A DNA stretch of 64,000 nucleotides from Bacteroidales bacterium. GTDB lineage: Bacteria; Bacteroidota; Bacteroidia; Bacteroidales; UBA932. A program made the position numbers and the translations under genes. Where the stretch lies: contig JAFQAR010000031.1 of assembly GCA_017399905.1 (NCBI GenBank), forward strand, positions 1 through 64,000. Direction: 5' to 3'. Below, one piece after another: positions 55,805-64,000 of the stretch. Under the pieces are notes generated by a model. It was not told the DNA's origin and did no database searches. It was given only the letters and a program-made list of their open reading frames with translations. Position 1 is the first letter of the stretch. Every line of letters starts with the position of its first letter.

Positions 55805-57643
55805 TTAGTTCAACTGAATCCTTACCTTGCAATCCTTGATGCTACCTGTGATCTTGTTAGGAGTTCCCGGATTGTCATCGATGAAATCCCATTCGAAATC
55901 ATATATGTCATCACCCGTACGCGTCACATTCACATATCCGTTGATTGCAGGGGCATAGCCGTCCAGGATCTGATGCCTTCCGGTCTCATAATGCATGTAC
56001 CAGTTGCCGCGCCATCCGTCTGATGACCATGTGAAGCCTCTTCGTGCATTGCATCTGTCATAGCTTGTGATTCCCAGACCTTCAGCCCAACCGAAATGGT
56101 CTTCCGCATACTTAGGGTCGAAAATCTCGTCATACGGACGTCCCATGCGGCTGACATATATCTCATACATCTCATCCTCAACCGACAGATTCGGCTGCAG
56201 AGTATATGTATAGGTCTTTCCGAGCTCAGGAGCGATCTGTCCCTGAGAACCCAGCGGAAGAACGAATTCGAGAATCATGACGTCACCATCGGCACAGTAT
56301 GCTTCGAGACGGTCAGGAATACCGTTCTCATTGTCATCCTGAAGCCATGGTATCTCATACTCCTCTTCAGTCCAGTCACGCGGCTGGAGATAGAGCTGCC
56401 ATGCCTCGGCAATATCATAGTTCCATACTTCCTCGACATTATCCCTGTGAAGAGTCTCGATAAGCGCAAGCGTTCCTCCCGTTACCTTGGACATGTCACA
56501 TTCCACGTCGTGGTCAAGAGTGGTAAGATAGCTCTCTGCAGAGCCTTCGGCCATATTCTCAACCGTTATGTCACCTCTCCATTGTCCTGATATTTCTCTT
56601 GACGAAGTCTTGAAACTGTATGTCAGGACCATCCGTCTGGAAGTGGCCGCTCTTGTCTGAGCATCTTCCTCATAACTTACATCTACCGATCCGGAAGCTA
56701 TGAATTCAAGAGTACCCTCACCTTCGGACGGCTGCTGGAGCACATACGAACCGAATGGAGTAGTATCGAGATACAGGCCCGGAAGGAGTGTCCATCTGGA
56801 CATGAGCGATGAAGATGTAGCTGTCGAAACGGTATACCGTCCCTCTTCAAGAACAGGCTCCGAATTGCCGGAATAAAGTCTTGAGAAGAAGTTGAGGGTA
56901 ATATATATGCCGGGGACATCCATCACATCACCATCCTCGGTAACGAAACCTTTAGTTGACAGGTTGACGATGAAGTTGCCGGTACCGTTGCCGAAAAGAT
57001 TTCCGTTATAGATGCACTCGACATCGGTAAAAGGCATGTCGATGATGTCATCGCCAAGACCGATCAGGCCTGGAGCGGCAGAAAGGTAATCGTCCACATG
57101 TATGGTTGAGAGGCAGACATAGTCAACAGTATCCGCCAGCTCATCCTTGGTGATCACAAGGTCTCTGGTTGTGATCTGATATTCGCCGGTCTCGTCCCTC
57201 TCTACATTTATCACTCCCGATTCGAGATTCCATTTTGACTGCATGGAGCCTACCTGCCTCCTCACATAGGAAGCATCCGCCTTTACTGAATTGACCGACA
57301 CCTCATCAGAAACCGCATATTCTCCGGCTGGAAGACATATCTGGTCTTCCTCTGAAAGAAGCGGAGTCTTTATCTGAAGCACAAGCATGTCACCCTCGGA
57401 ATCAAGATAAGGATTGTTAAGTTTATCCTGATAGCAACGGGCATCACTGAGGACTATGGAAAAGAGTCCAAGGCCATCATTGTCGATGTTTCCGTAATAC
57501 ATTCCGAAACGGGCGTCCTGCAACATGACAGGACCATCCGGCAAAACGACAACGGATTCTTCCTGACTCAAGCCACCGGACCGGTCACATGAAACCGCAA
57601 ATGCCAGAAGAACCGTCAGAATTATAAATAAACGTTTCATCAT
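55805..57643 (-). CDS. Repeat-module surface lipoprotein, function unknown
   Basis: A 612-residue lipoprotein (LLAFAVSCDRSGG, Cys19). It appears to hold three related beta-rich modules (about 30-170, 185-360 and 385-612), each with a LPAGEYAV/LEEGRYTV-type turn, a central tryptophan strand and a closing INVERDETGEYQI/VNVTRTGDDIYDF-type strand. The same pattern (VPAGTYQF, NVVIKDGKYTFDI) recurs in the partial protein at the right edge. No named family is recognised. It is cotranscribed with SusC (20 bases) and follows the Ig-like gene (12 bases). Confidence 0.6.
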   Translation of the reverse strand: MMKRLFIILTVLLAFAVSCDRSGGLSQEESVVVLPDGPVMLQDARFGMYYGNIDNDGLGLFSIVLSDARCYQDKLNNPYLDSEGDMLVLQIKTPLLSEEDQICLPAGEYAVSDEVSVNSVKADASYVRRQVGSMQSKWNLESGVINVERDETGEYQITTRDLVITKDELADTVDYVCLSTIHVDDYLSAAPGLIGLGDDIIDMPFTDVECIYNGNLFGNGTGNFIVNLSTKGFVTEDGDVMDVPGIYITLNFFSRLYSGNSEPVLEEGRYTVSTATSSSLMSRWTLLPGLYLDTTPFGSYVLQQPSEGEGTLEFIASGSVDVSYEEDAQTRAATSRRMVLTYSFKTSSREISGQWRGDITVENMAEGSAESYLTTLDHDVECDMSKVTGGTLALIETLHRDNVEEVWNYDIAEAWQLYLQPRDWTEEEYEIPWLQDDNENGIPDRLEAYCADGDVMILEFVLPLGSQGQIAPELGKTYTYTLQPNLSVEDEMYEIYVSRMGRPYDEIFDPKYAEDHFGWAEGLGITSYDRCNARRGFTWSSDGWRGNWYMHYETGRHQILDGYAPAINGYVNVTRTGDDIYDFEWDFIDDNPGTPNKITGSIKDCKVRIQLN

Positions 57644-57655
57644 ATGTTATTTCTT

Positions 57656-60600
57656 TTAGAATGCGAATATGTAACGGACCCTGTAATAGCCCTTTGACTT
57701 CAATGCATTGGTATAGCCCTGTCTTACCGATGCATCACCATGGAACTGTACGGCACAAGCCCATGACGAACTTGAAGGGGATTCCGTAGAAGTCCAGTAA
57801 CGGTATCCGTCAAAAACACCGTCTATCCATCCCCTGTAGTCGGACAGAGCCGTTCCGCCTGCCGCGCTTATACCTGCCGACACCGCATCATACTCATTGA
57901 GCACAAGCTGGAGCTCCGCATACGAAGGCACATACCATCCTGATGTGCCGGAAGGCAAGGTCACAGACGGTGCATGACCTGTTACAAGCACCTTCGAAGA
58001 TTCATTCGAAGCATTGTATACATTCAACGCCTGTGTATTGCTGAATCCACATTCAAGCTTAATATCCGTAATGGCCGAATAGTCCGTATTGGCTGCAAGC
58101 CATGACCCTACATTTGAAGAAGATTCCTGCCACTTGACATCTGCCGTCTCCTCAAGAGAAAGCACAAGTCCGTGCGTACATCCCGCATCGAGACCGCTAT
58201 CCTGAAGGGTAGGATTCTTGACAGAGAACACGACTCCTATGATCTCTCCCCAGCCTGTCTCTTCAGCGCTTGACGAGGTCTTGCCGTTTGAATAGAAGAA
58301 ATCTCCCACATTTACATTGTTCCCTGATTCCTTCACCGTAATTCCGCAAGTGACAGCAAGTCCCCCATGCAGGGTTCCGGTAACGGTTGCCGAACCGGCG
58401 GCAAGAGCCTTCACCTTTCCGTCAGCACCCACCTCAACGATTTCTCCTGCGGAAGAAGTCCATTCCACCGTCTTGTAGGATGCGTTTGACGGCTGTATGT
58501 CAACGGTAAGATACTTCTCATCACCGACGTTCAGCTCCAGACTGGTTTCACTGATTACAGCGCTCTCGATCATTATCGGAAGCACCTCAACCTGGAATGA
58601 TGTCTTCACGCTTCTGTCATCGCCTGCATAAGCAACGAAATCCACCTGTCCAGGCGAGGCCGCATGGAACACTCCATCTTCGAGGAAGGCAATCTGAGTC
58701 GAACTTGTGAAATCGACATGCTGACTGGCCTTTTCAGGCAGCACCTTTGCCGTAAAGCGGAACGAATCACCATGCATCATCTTATACGGCACTCCATCCA
58801 CTTCCGGAACCGAAGTAATCACCACTTCCTCCGGCATGGCCTTGACCACAACGATCTCCATGGTCTTTGAGATCCCGTCCGCCACATGGGTAATCGTGAC
58901 TCTCTTTCCGTTATCTATACCTATATTGTCGATATGTCCGATCACAGCCGTGACATTGCCATCGGAATCCACTGTCGCAACCGACTCATCCGAAGATGCC
59001 CATGAGACAGAAGCCGGCGCATATGACTTGCCGTTGTCCACTCTTGTATACTGCGGGTAAATCCTTACAGACTTATCCTGCATCAGACCCTTTGTGAACA
59101 GGTTCGGATCATCCGGCGCAAGAGCTATCTCAAACTCGACAGCATCGTTTTCCACGATCACCTTACATTCTGCAGTGCTGCCGTTTGACGCAGTGGCCTT
59201 GACCGCACATTCTCCGGCCTTAAGGGCGGTCACCTTGCCATTCTGGACGCTTGCAATCTGCGGATCCGTCGAAGACCATGTAACGGTCCTGTCGGCAGCG
59301 CTTTCCGGATATACTACAGCCGTCAACGTCTTCTCGGCTCCGACAAGAAGAGTGATTTCATCTTCGTCCAGCACAACCCAAGCCTCATCAGTCACAATGA
59401 CCTTGCACTGCCCCTTTATGCCGTTCGAAGATGTAGCGGTAATGATGGACTCGCCCGTATCCACACCGGTCACCACACCGGAAGCGGTTACGACAGCCAC
59501 ATTTTCATTCGAAGACACATATGTAAGCGTCTTGTTCTCGGCATTATCAGGTGTAATGAAAGCAGTCAGGGCAAATGAGTCGCCTTTCTGTATGGTCTTG
59601 GAAGAAGGTTCGAGCCTTACGCTCTCGACCTTGACTTCCGCAGCAACAACCGTCACATTGCAATACGCCTTGACATTCGGATTGTTCTTGTCCGCAACGG
59701 TAATCTGGGTCGAACCCGGATTCTTTGGAACCACAACACCCTGCGGAGAAACTTCCACCACGGTTATCTCCTTGTTATCCTCTCCGATCATCGGCTCGGC
59801 AGACCATTCGACTTCCGAATAGTTTTCGACGACATCACCAGCTTCGTTATATCCGGTCACTTTAAGCTGAGCGGCATCTTCTCCCACTCTCAGATTGAGG
59901 GTTACCGGACTCACACTTATCCTTATTACTGTTGTATCCTGGACAGGAGCCATAACCGTCACAGCACATGAAGCCTCCTTCCCGGATATCGAATCCCTTA
60001 CCTTTATAAGCGTCTGGCCTTCTCCGCAGACAGTCACCACACCGTCAGCGACATCTGCCACCTCTTCATCGGAAGAAGTCCACTCAAGAAGAGACTTATC
60101 ATAATCCGACGGCTCATATGTAACCTGAAGGGACACAGGATCATCTCCGACATTCAGAGTAAGCGACTCAGGAGCAACACTAAGCGAAACAACGCCCTCT
60201 ATCGGCTTCTCGATAACCTTGATCCTACCCTGATTGAATGTCTCCGAAAGTTCGTCAGACACCTTGACGGTCACATATCCGCCTTCCACATATGTCTCGA
60301 AACACACCTTGTATTCCGAAGGGCTGACCTTCTCCGACCTGAATCCCATGGACTCGCTGCTCGGCTCAAACTCCCAGACAAGGTGCTCCACATCATATTC
60401 CGCCGGCGTCACTTCTGCAGTCACAGATGCCCAGACTTCGCCCTCTGTAAGTTCCATAGGCATTTCAAGTCTGATCTTCGATGCCGGTACCACTTTTTCA
60501 GTAACTTCTATGACAGCATTACCTTCGACATTCGAATTCCTGTCAGCGACATTGACATTCAGGCTTGCCCCCTCGACAAAAGTCATGAAACGGACTTTAT

Positions 60601-61084
60601 ATGATGCCGCCTTCACTTTCTCCGTCTCATAGACAAGCTCCTCGGAACTTGATGTGAAAGTCCATACCAGATTCTTCGGATCAAATCCGGCCGGCTCGAC
60701 TTCGGCAACGATCTCTGCCCAAGTCTCGTCTGCCGGCAGACTCTGAGGGCATGTCAGCTCTATCTTGCCTGCCTTCACTTCAGACACCTGGATCGTGCAG
60801 GACGCTGTCTTGTCCGCAACTTCAGCCGTAATTACCGCAGTACCCTGAGCCACGGCAGTAACCTTGCCTTTTCTGTTTACGGAAACCACATCTTCATCAG
60901 AAGAAGAAAAAGACGGATTCCTGTCCGTATTGGTTATCGTCAGTTCCCCAGTCAGATCCATTGTCTGGCCGACGGTCATCTGATATGTCCGTGATGCAAA
61001 GTCAATGCTTACAGGTTCCGCCTCCTTCTCACAAGCTGCAAGGATGAGCAGCAGGGAGGCCATCAACAATCTTACGTTCTTCAT
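57656..61084 (-). CDS. Ig-like (Big2) multidomain lipoprotein with FISUMP-like tip
   Basis: A 1142-residue lipoprotein (SLLLILAACEKEAEP, Cys19). About ten tandem Ig-like domains follow, most of the bacterial Big2 type with ends such as GKVTAVAQGTAVITAEVADKTASC, VTGVDTGESIITATSSNGIKGQC and VTALKAGECAVKATASNGSTAEC. Domains 2 and 3 are a distinct pair (VWTFTSSSEEL, VWEFEPSSESM). The last 220 residues (from about 924) hold a DUF1566/FISUMP-like domain (GWYVPSYAELQLVL, YRYWTSTESPSSSSWACAVQF, YYRVRYIFAF). The design is a stalk carrying a binding tip away from the cell. It precedes the SusC cluster. Confidence 0.8.
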   Translation of the reverse strand: MKNVRLLMASLLLILAACEKEAEPVSIDFASRTYQMTVGQTMDLTGELTITNTDRNPSFSSSDEDVVSVNRKGKVTAVAQGTAVITAEVADKTASCTIQVSEVKAGKIELTCPQSLPADETWAEIVAEVEPAGFDPKNLVWTFTSSSEELVYETEKVKAASYKVRFMTFVEGASLNVNVADRNSNVEGNAVIEVTEKVVPASKIRLEMPMELTEGEVWASVTAEVTPAEYDVEHLVWEFEPSSESMGFRSEKVSPSEYKVCFETYVEGGYVTVKVSDELSETFNQGRIKVIEKPIEGVVSLSVAPESLTLNVGDDPVSLQVTYEPSDYDKSLLEWTSSDEEVADVADGVVTVCGEGQTLIKVRDSISGKEASCAVTVMAPVQDTTVIRISVSPVTLNLRVGEDAAQLKVTGYNEAGDVVENYSEVEWSAEPMIGEDNKEITVVEVSPQGVVVPKNPGSTQITVADKNNPNVKAYCNVTVVAAEVKVESVRLEPSSKTIQKGDSFALTAFITPDNAENKTLTYVSSNENVAVVTASGVVTGVDTGESIITATSSNGIKGQCKVIVTDEAWVVLDEDEITLLVGAEKTLTAVVYPESAADRTVTWSSTDPQIASVQNGKVTALKAGECAVKATASNGSTAECKVIVENDAVEFEIALAPDDPNLFTKGLMQDKSVRIYPQYTRVDNGKSYAPASVSWASSDESVATVDSDGNVTAVIGHIDNIGIDNGKRVTITHVADGISKTMEIVVVKAMPEEVVITSVPEVDGVPYKMMHGDSFRFTAKVLPEKASQHVDFTSSTQIAFLEDGVFHAASPGQVDFVAYAGDDRSVKTSFQVEVLPIMIESAVISETSLELNVGDEKYLTVDIQPSNASYKTVEWTSSAGEIVEVGADGKVKALAAGSATVTGTLHGGLAVTCGITVKESGNNVNVGDFFYSNGKTSSSAEETGWGEIIGVVFSVKNPTLQDSGLDAGCTHGLVLSLEETADVKWQESSSNVGSWLAANTDYSAITDIKLECGFSNTQALNVYNASNESSKVLVTGHAPSVTLPSGTSGWYVPSYAELQLVLNEYDAVSAGISAAGGTALSDYRGWIDGVFDGYRYWTSTESPSSSSWACAVQFHGDASVRQGYTNALKSKGYYRVRYIFAF

Positions 61085-61100
61085 GATTCAAATCCGTTTG

Positions 61101-62483
61101 TTATCGTTCAAGCCTCATCGTGCTGATACGCGGAACTACAGAATCCGCAGTCACCGGAACAAGGCCGGCATAGAGCACTGAAGTGTATGAATAGTTAAAG
61201 TACAGGAAGTTCGCATCATAGTGTACTCCATCAAGATCAAAGGAGAACATCTCCGGAGCAACCCTTGCAAGATTATCATTCATGAAATAGAATCTCGCTA
61301 TTCTGAGGTTGGAGATATCCACCGGAACTTCCGTCATCACTCCGCCGTAATCAATTTCAACACATCCGTAAAGGAAGAAATCATAGAAATCGGCCAGAGT
61401 CGGGTCATCGAGATCATCAAAGGCCTCCGACACCACATAAGCATTACCTGTGGTCTTTTCAAAATAAAGAAGCACAGGCAGCTCCTCCGGCAGAGTATTG
61501 AAATAGTCAGTCGCAGATGTGGACTCCCAGCCGGACATCCTGTAATAAAGATTGTTCTCATCCGGAGAAATCTCCACCTGATAGCTAATCTTGGTGTCAC
61601 CGCACGATCCGGTCAAGGTCCACTGACCTATCCACTTGCGGTATGCTTCAGTAGCGGCTTCCTGCGCGATGGTACAGTCAGTCTTCGCGTAATATCCGGT
61701 CAGTTCGCCGTTCACGTCCACTCCTATCATGAAAAGGACATAATCACCATGCCTGAGACGGTCCTCAATATGCTCGCTTGAACCCTCCGTCACCACATTC
61801 TCCCACTTCACATGCTCAAGATTGCGGAAAGCCAGATAATCCTCGAAACATGCACGAAGATCATTACCGTATGACTTCTCGAAATCCCTTCTGGTCAAAA
61901 GACAAGGAACATAGGTATCTTCCGAGTCACCGGCTGTACAGATGAAGACCTCCTGTTCCACATTCGGATCATCTGCCGATGTTCTGCGTTCCTTATACCG
62001 TATATCCCACGAAGGATGCAGCTCAAACACATCCGGGTCACGCAATGTAGTAAAGGTTATGTCGGCAACATTACCGGTCATCTTTCCTGACGGAAGAATC
62101 CTGGATGCCAGCACCCTGTATTCGGTCTTGGCCTGAAGTCCGTCAATGGTAATATTCTTGTTTGTTCCGACATTCCCGACGATTTCACCGTCAGTCTCGA
62201 GCTTCTGTTCCAGATAGTCGTTCAGAAGTTCCTCCGCATCCGAATCAAGGTCTTCCGTAACCAGATAAAACCAGAAATCATCCTGATTTCCGTCATGATT
62301 GAGACGGATATAAGCCTTTTCCTGAAAGACCTCATCGAGTCTGAGAGTGACAAATACCTCATCTTCAACAGTTTCCGTCTCCAGATTTCCGGAACAGCCG
62401 GAGAAGGCGACAAAAATGCAGACGGACAACACGGCGAATACAGCCGTAACCGATCCTCTGCAAGATTTAATGAATTTTTCCAT
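61101..62483 (-). CDS. Surface lipoprotein, first gene of the subtilase-SusCD operon
   Basis: A 460-residue lipoprotein (VFVAFSGCSGNLE) of unknown family. Residues about 35-150 look like an FnIII-type sandwich (ITIDGLQAKTEYRVLASRILPSGKMTG); the C-terminal half has a lipocalin-like start (WIGQWTLTGSCGDTKISYQVEISPDENNLYYRMSGW). No enzymatic motif is seen. The start at 62483 is set by the signal peptide; the promoter lies 38 bases upstream. A surface or ligand-binding role is inferred from the operon. Confidence 0.65.
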   Translation of the reverse strand: MEKFIKSCRGSVTAVFAVLSVCIFVAFSGCSGNLETETVEDEVFVTLRLDEVFQEKAYIRLNHDGNQDDFWFYLVTEDLDSDAEELLNDYLEQKLETDGEIVGNVGTNKNITIDGLQAKTEYRVLASRILPSGKMTGNVADITFTTLRDPDVFELHPSWDIRYKERRTSADDPNVEQEVFICTAGDSEDTYVPCLLTRRDFEKSYGNDLRACFEDYLAFRNLEHVKWENVVTEGSSEHIEDRLRHGDYVLFMIGVDVNGELTGYYAKTDCTIAQEAATEAYRKWIGQWTLTGSCGDTKISYQVEISPDENNLYYRMSGWESTSATDYFNTLPEELPVLLYFEKTTGNAYVVSEAFDDLDDPTLADFYDFFLYGCVEIDYGGVMTEVPVDISNLRIARFYFMNDNLARVAPEMFSFDLDGVHYDANFLYFNYSYTSVLYAGLVPVTADSVVPRISTMRLER

Positions 62484-62521
62484 ATTCAAGTGAAATTTCT
62501 GCAGACACAAAAAATGCGTTG

Positions 62522-62552
62522 CAAATTTACATCGTAATTCTCATATATCAAA
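62522..62552 (-). promoter_or_regulatory. Promoter of the nine-gene surface operon
   Basis: TTTG (62552-62549), 19 bases, TAAATTTG (62529-62522) on the minus strand, 38 bases before the first start codon. Spacing and sequence match the Bacteroidetes consensus. I see no other strong promoter within the operon; intergenic gaps are 5-47 bases. Confidence 0.7.
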
Positions 62553-62623
62553 AGATAACAACTTAACCTTACCGTTTTAGAATGACATTCTTCATAAAAT
62601 TTCTGTTTATCAAATCTCTTTAT

Positions 62624-62631
62624 TATCTTTG
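62624..62631 (+). promoter_or_regulatory. -7 box upstream of the structured RNA and PPTase gene
   Basis: TATCTTTG on the plus strand followed by GCGCC. Transcription would begin near 62638, about 230 bases before the PPTase start. The -33 region is not a clear TTTG. Confidence 0.55.
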
Positions 62632-62639
62632 CGCCGTAA

Positions 62640-62850
62640 TCAGCATTATTGAGACAAGTGGAACCTCCCAGTCCTATACTTAAAGATCAGAAAATCATGA
62701 CGGATCAGACATCTGACGATCCGTTGTCCAGCAGCATTTACATGATTATGGGCAATGCTTCCGGCGAAGGCCAGGAAGCTGTTTCCGTATGCGCATGGTC
62801 CGCACATACGGGATTGTCGTATATAGGGACTGCAAGTCCGGTCCTCTCAT
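62640..62850 (+). ncRNA. Candidate structured RNA or long structured leader
   Basis: Downstream of a -7 box, about 200 nt can fold with an interrupted closing helix of some 20 pairs: 62651-62654 with 62845-62848, 62660-62665 with 62840-62844, CAGTCC (62669-62674) with GGACTG (62827-62832), TATAC (62675-62679) with GTATA (62819-62823). Inside are hairpins ACGGATC/GATCCGT (62700-62724), GCTTCC-GGC/GCC-GGAAGC (62757-62779) and CCGTATG/CATACGG (62785-62811). No known RNA family is recognised. A 51-codon frame (ATG at 62697) also crosses it, so a leader peptide is an alternative. It may be an independent RNA or a leader of the PPTase gene. Confidence 0.4.
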
Positions 62851-62867
62851 AATGAACATTTATCTAT

Positions 62868-63503
62868 ATGGCACTATATTTAAGGAAAAGATTAGAAAAC
62901 AAGGCTGAGATAGCCGTATGGCAGGTAACCGAAAGCGAAGAAGAGCTTCTGAACCTCATTTCCGTCCCTACGGATGAGATGGAGGAGATCATGCTCTTCC
63001 GTAGCGAAAGCCAGAGAAGGCAGAAACTCGCAGTAAGGGCGCTTCTTAACGAAGTGTTCGAAGAGAAGATGTATCTCAACCATCATGACAACGGAAAGCC
63101 GTATCTGGAGAACTGCGTCACAAACATCAGCATAACGCATACAGACAAATATGTAGCGATCATCATCAGCGATTATGACGAGCTCGGCATCGACATCGAG
63201 TCGCTTGAGAGAGATTTCACTGCCGTAGAGAAAAAGGCTCTGTCGGAAGACGAGATTGACGACCTCGATGATGAGAAGAAGAACGAGCAGCTCGCCATCT
63301 ACTGGTGTGCAAAGGAAGCCATATTCAAGAGAATGTCTCAGAACCGCGTAGATTTCGCGGAACAGATAGAAGTCGAGAAGTTCAACCTCCGCAAGGAAGG
63401 AGAACTCGAGGCCACATTCATCCACAAGGACGAACATGAAGAGGACTTCGAACTCGAATACATGATGTTCGACAGACATGTCCTTGTGTGGCTGGTGGGG
63501 TAA
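62868..63503 (+). CDS. 4'-phosphopantetheinyl transferase family protein
   Basis: A 211-residue Sfp-like enzyme that moves phosphopantetheine from coenzyme A to carrier proteins. The metal and CoA motifs are visible: ISITHTDKYVAIIIS, LGIDIESLERDF (GIDIE at 107-111) and IYWCAKEAIFKRMS (WCAKEAIFK at 146-154). The acidic loop DEIDDLDDEKKNE lies between. In Bacteroidetes this type often serves as the only or main holo-ACP synthase; no carrier protein or synthase is nearby. It is preceded by a structured leader and followed by a terminator. Confidence 0.85.
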   Translation: MALYLRKRLENKAEIAVWQVTESEEELLNLISVPTDEMEEIMLFRSESQRRQKLAVRALLNEVFEEKMYLNHHDNGKPYLENCVTNISITHTDKYVAIIISDYDELGIDIESLERDFTAVEKKALSEDEIDDLDDEKKNEQLAIYWCAKEAIFKRMSQNRVDFAEQIEVEKFNLRKEGELEATFIHKDEHEEDFELEYMMFDRHVLVWLVG

Positions 63504-63530
63504 GGCCTGTTCTGAAAATTCAGGATAAAA

Positions 63531-63574
63531 CAGATCCCGGTGGAAGTCAATCACAGACATCCACCGGGATTTGT
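63531..63574. terminator. Bidirectional terminator after the PPTase gene
   Basis: Perfect 11-bp core stem (ATCCCGGTGGA at 63534-63544, TCCACCGGGAT at 63560-63570), extended by ACA/TGT pairs. It lies between two convergent genes. Confidence 0.75.
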
Positions 63575-63596
63575 CAAAAGATAAGTGATTTATAGC

Positions 63597-64000
63597 TTAG
63601 ATGATCGGCATCTGCTCCACATCACCTGTCCATGTAAGAGTAAATACGTGTCCTGAATAATCAGAACCGTCTTCCGAGCGGAGAAGGCTTATATCAAAAG
63701 TATACTTGCCATCCTTGATAACCACATTACAATATCCGCTTTCAAACGTACCGTCCGCCTGATTATAAACGTTCTGTGTCGTATAAGTAGGGTCAAGCTT
63801 CGGTGCAGATGCTGCGCCGAACTGATAAGTACCGGCAGGAACATAGTCATGTCTTCCGGAAAGGACGAAATCCAAAGCAATATTGCTGGTATTGCCTACG
63901 TTGTCGATGAAATTGAATCTGACAATATGGTCATCTCCATTATTCGACACATAGCTTCTATACACCCTTGTAGGATTGATTGTATAGGTCGGAAGGGCAT
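63597..64000 (-). CDS. Partial beta-rich surface-type protein (runs off the window)
   Basis: The C-terminal 134 residues of a protein whose frame stays open to the window edge. It has strand patterns IALDFVLSGRHDYVPAGTYQFGAASA and FESGYCNVVIKDGKYTFDISLLRSEDGSDYSGHVFTLTWTGD. These match the module seen three times in the lipoprotein at 55805-57643. The family is not recognised. It is probably another secreted lipoprotein, but its N-terminus is not visible. Confidence 0.6.
   Translation of the reverse strand, partial: ALPTYTINPTRVYRSYVSNNGDDHIVRFNFIDNVGNTSNIALDFVLSGRHDYVPAGTYQFGAASAPKLDPTYTTQNVYNQADGTFESGYCNVVIKDGKYTFDISLLRSEDGSDYSGHVFTLTWTGDVEQMPII

Noticed and set aside
62649..62852. 67-residue frame as a protein gene
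   Set aside because: It needs a TTG start, has no recognisable domain and lies fully in a region with strong RNA folding. The shorter ATG form is kept only as an alternative.

Overview
The window reads as a piece of a Bacteroidales chromosome of moderate GC content. The grounds are two SusC/SusD pairs, many lipoproteins, conserved Bacteroidetes gene neighbourhoods (SUI1-DUF4271-hemD-rnpA-yidD), and repeated Bacteroidetes -7 promoter boxes of the form TAnnTTTG, several with a TTTG box 19-21 bases upstream. A gut or host-associated member is likely, but the genus cannot be fixed from the sequence alone.

Bases 1-32853 are mostly housekeeping. A 5'-disrupted miaA meets an eight-gene minus-strand operon (two outer-membrane beta-barrels flanking a thioredoxin, LOG protein, polyprenyl synthase, DNA polymerase III delta', RicT, TrmB). 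Next comes a tripartite RND efflux operon with a PII-like gene, divergent from an AraC regulator. Then follow a prolyl-tRNA editing protein, Lgt, Pgk, an rRNA-type methyltransferase, an accessory RhuM/PLD-like gene, and a large lipoprotein with a FISUMP-like tail. The rnpA cluster, a DUF2723 membrane protein, LepA, an ECF sigma operon, TrmN6 and LolD complete this part.

Bases 32890-62483 are accessory and dominated by surface and uptake functions. One operon carries SusC, SusD, a lipoprotein, an M16 peptidase and a ChaN/TIKI-like protein. After tRNA-Pro and malate dehydrogenase comes a nine-gene, 18.7-kb operon: two lipoproteins and a ten-domain Ig-like stalk protein around SusC/SusD, then a lipoprotein, a surface subtilase, a small lipoprotein and a collagen-like lipoprotein. 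Neither operon has any recognisable glycoside hydrolase. Both pair TonB-dependent uptake with a peptidase, which suggests capture of peptides or protein-derived cofactors rather than glycans.

The right edge holds a candidate structured RNA of about 200 nt just downstream of a -7 box, a 4'-phosphopantetheinyl transferase, and a partial beta-rich protein that runs off the window. Several dispersed palindromic repeat families sit in intergenic DNA; one forms three 48-bp tandem copies in the leader of the DUF2723 gene.
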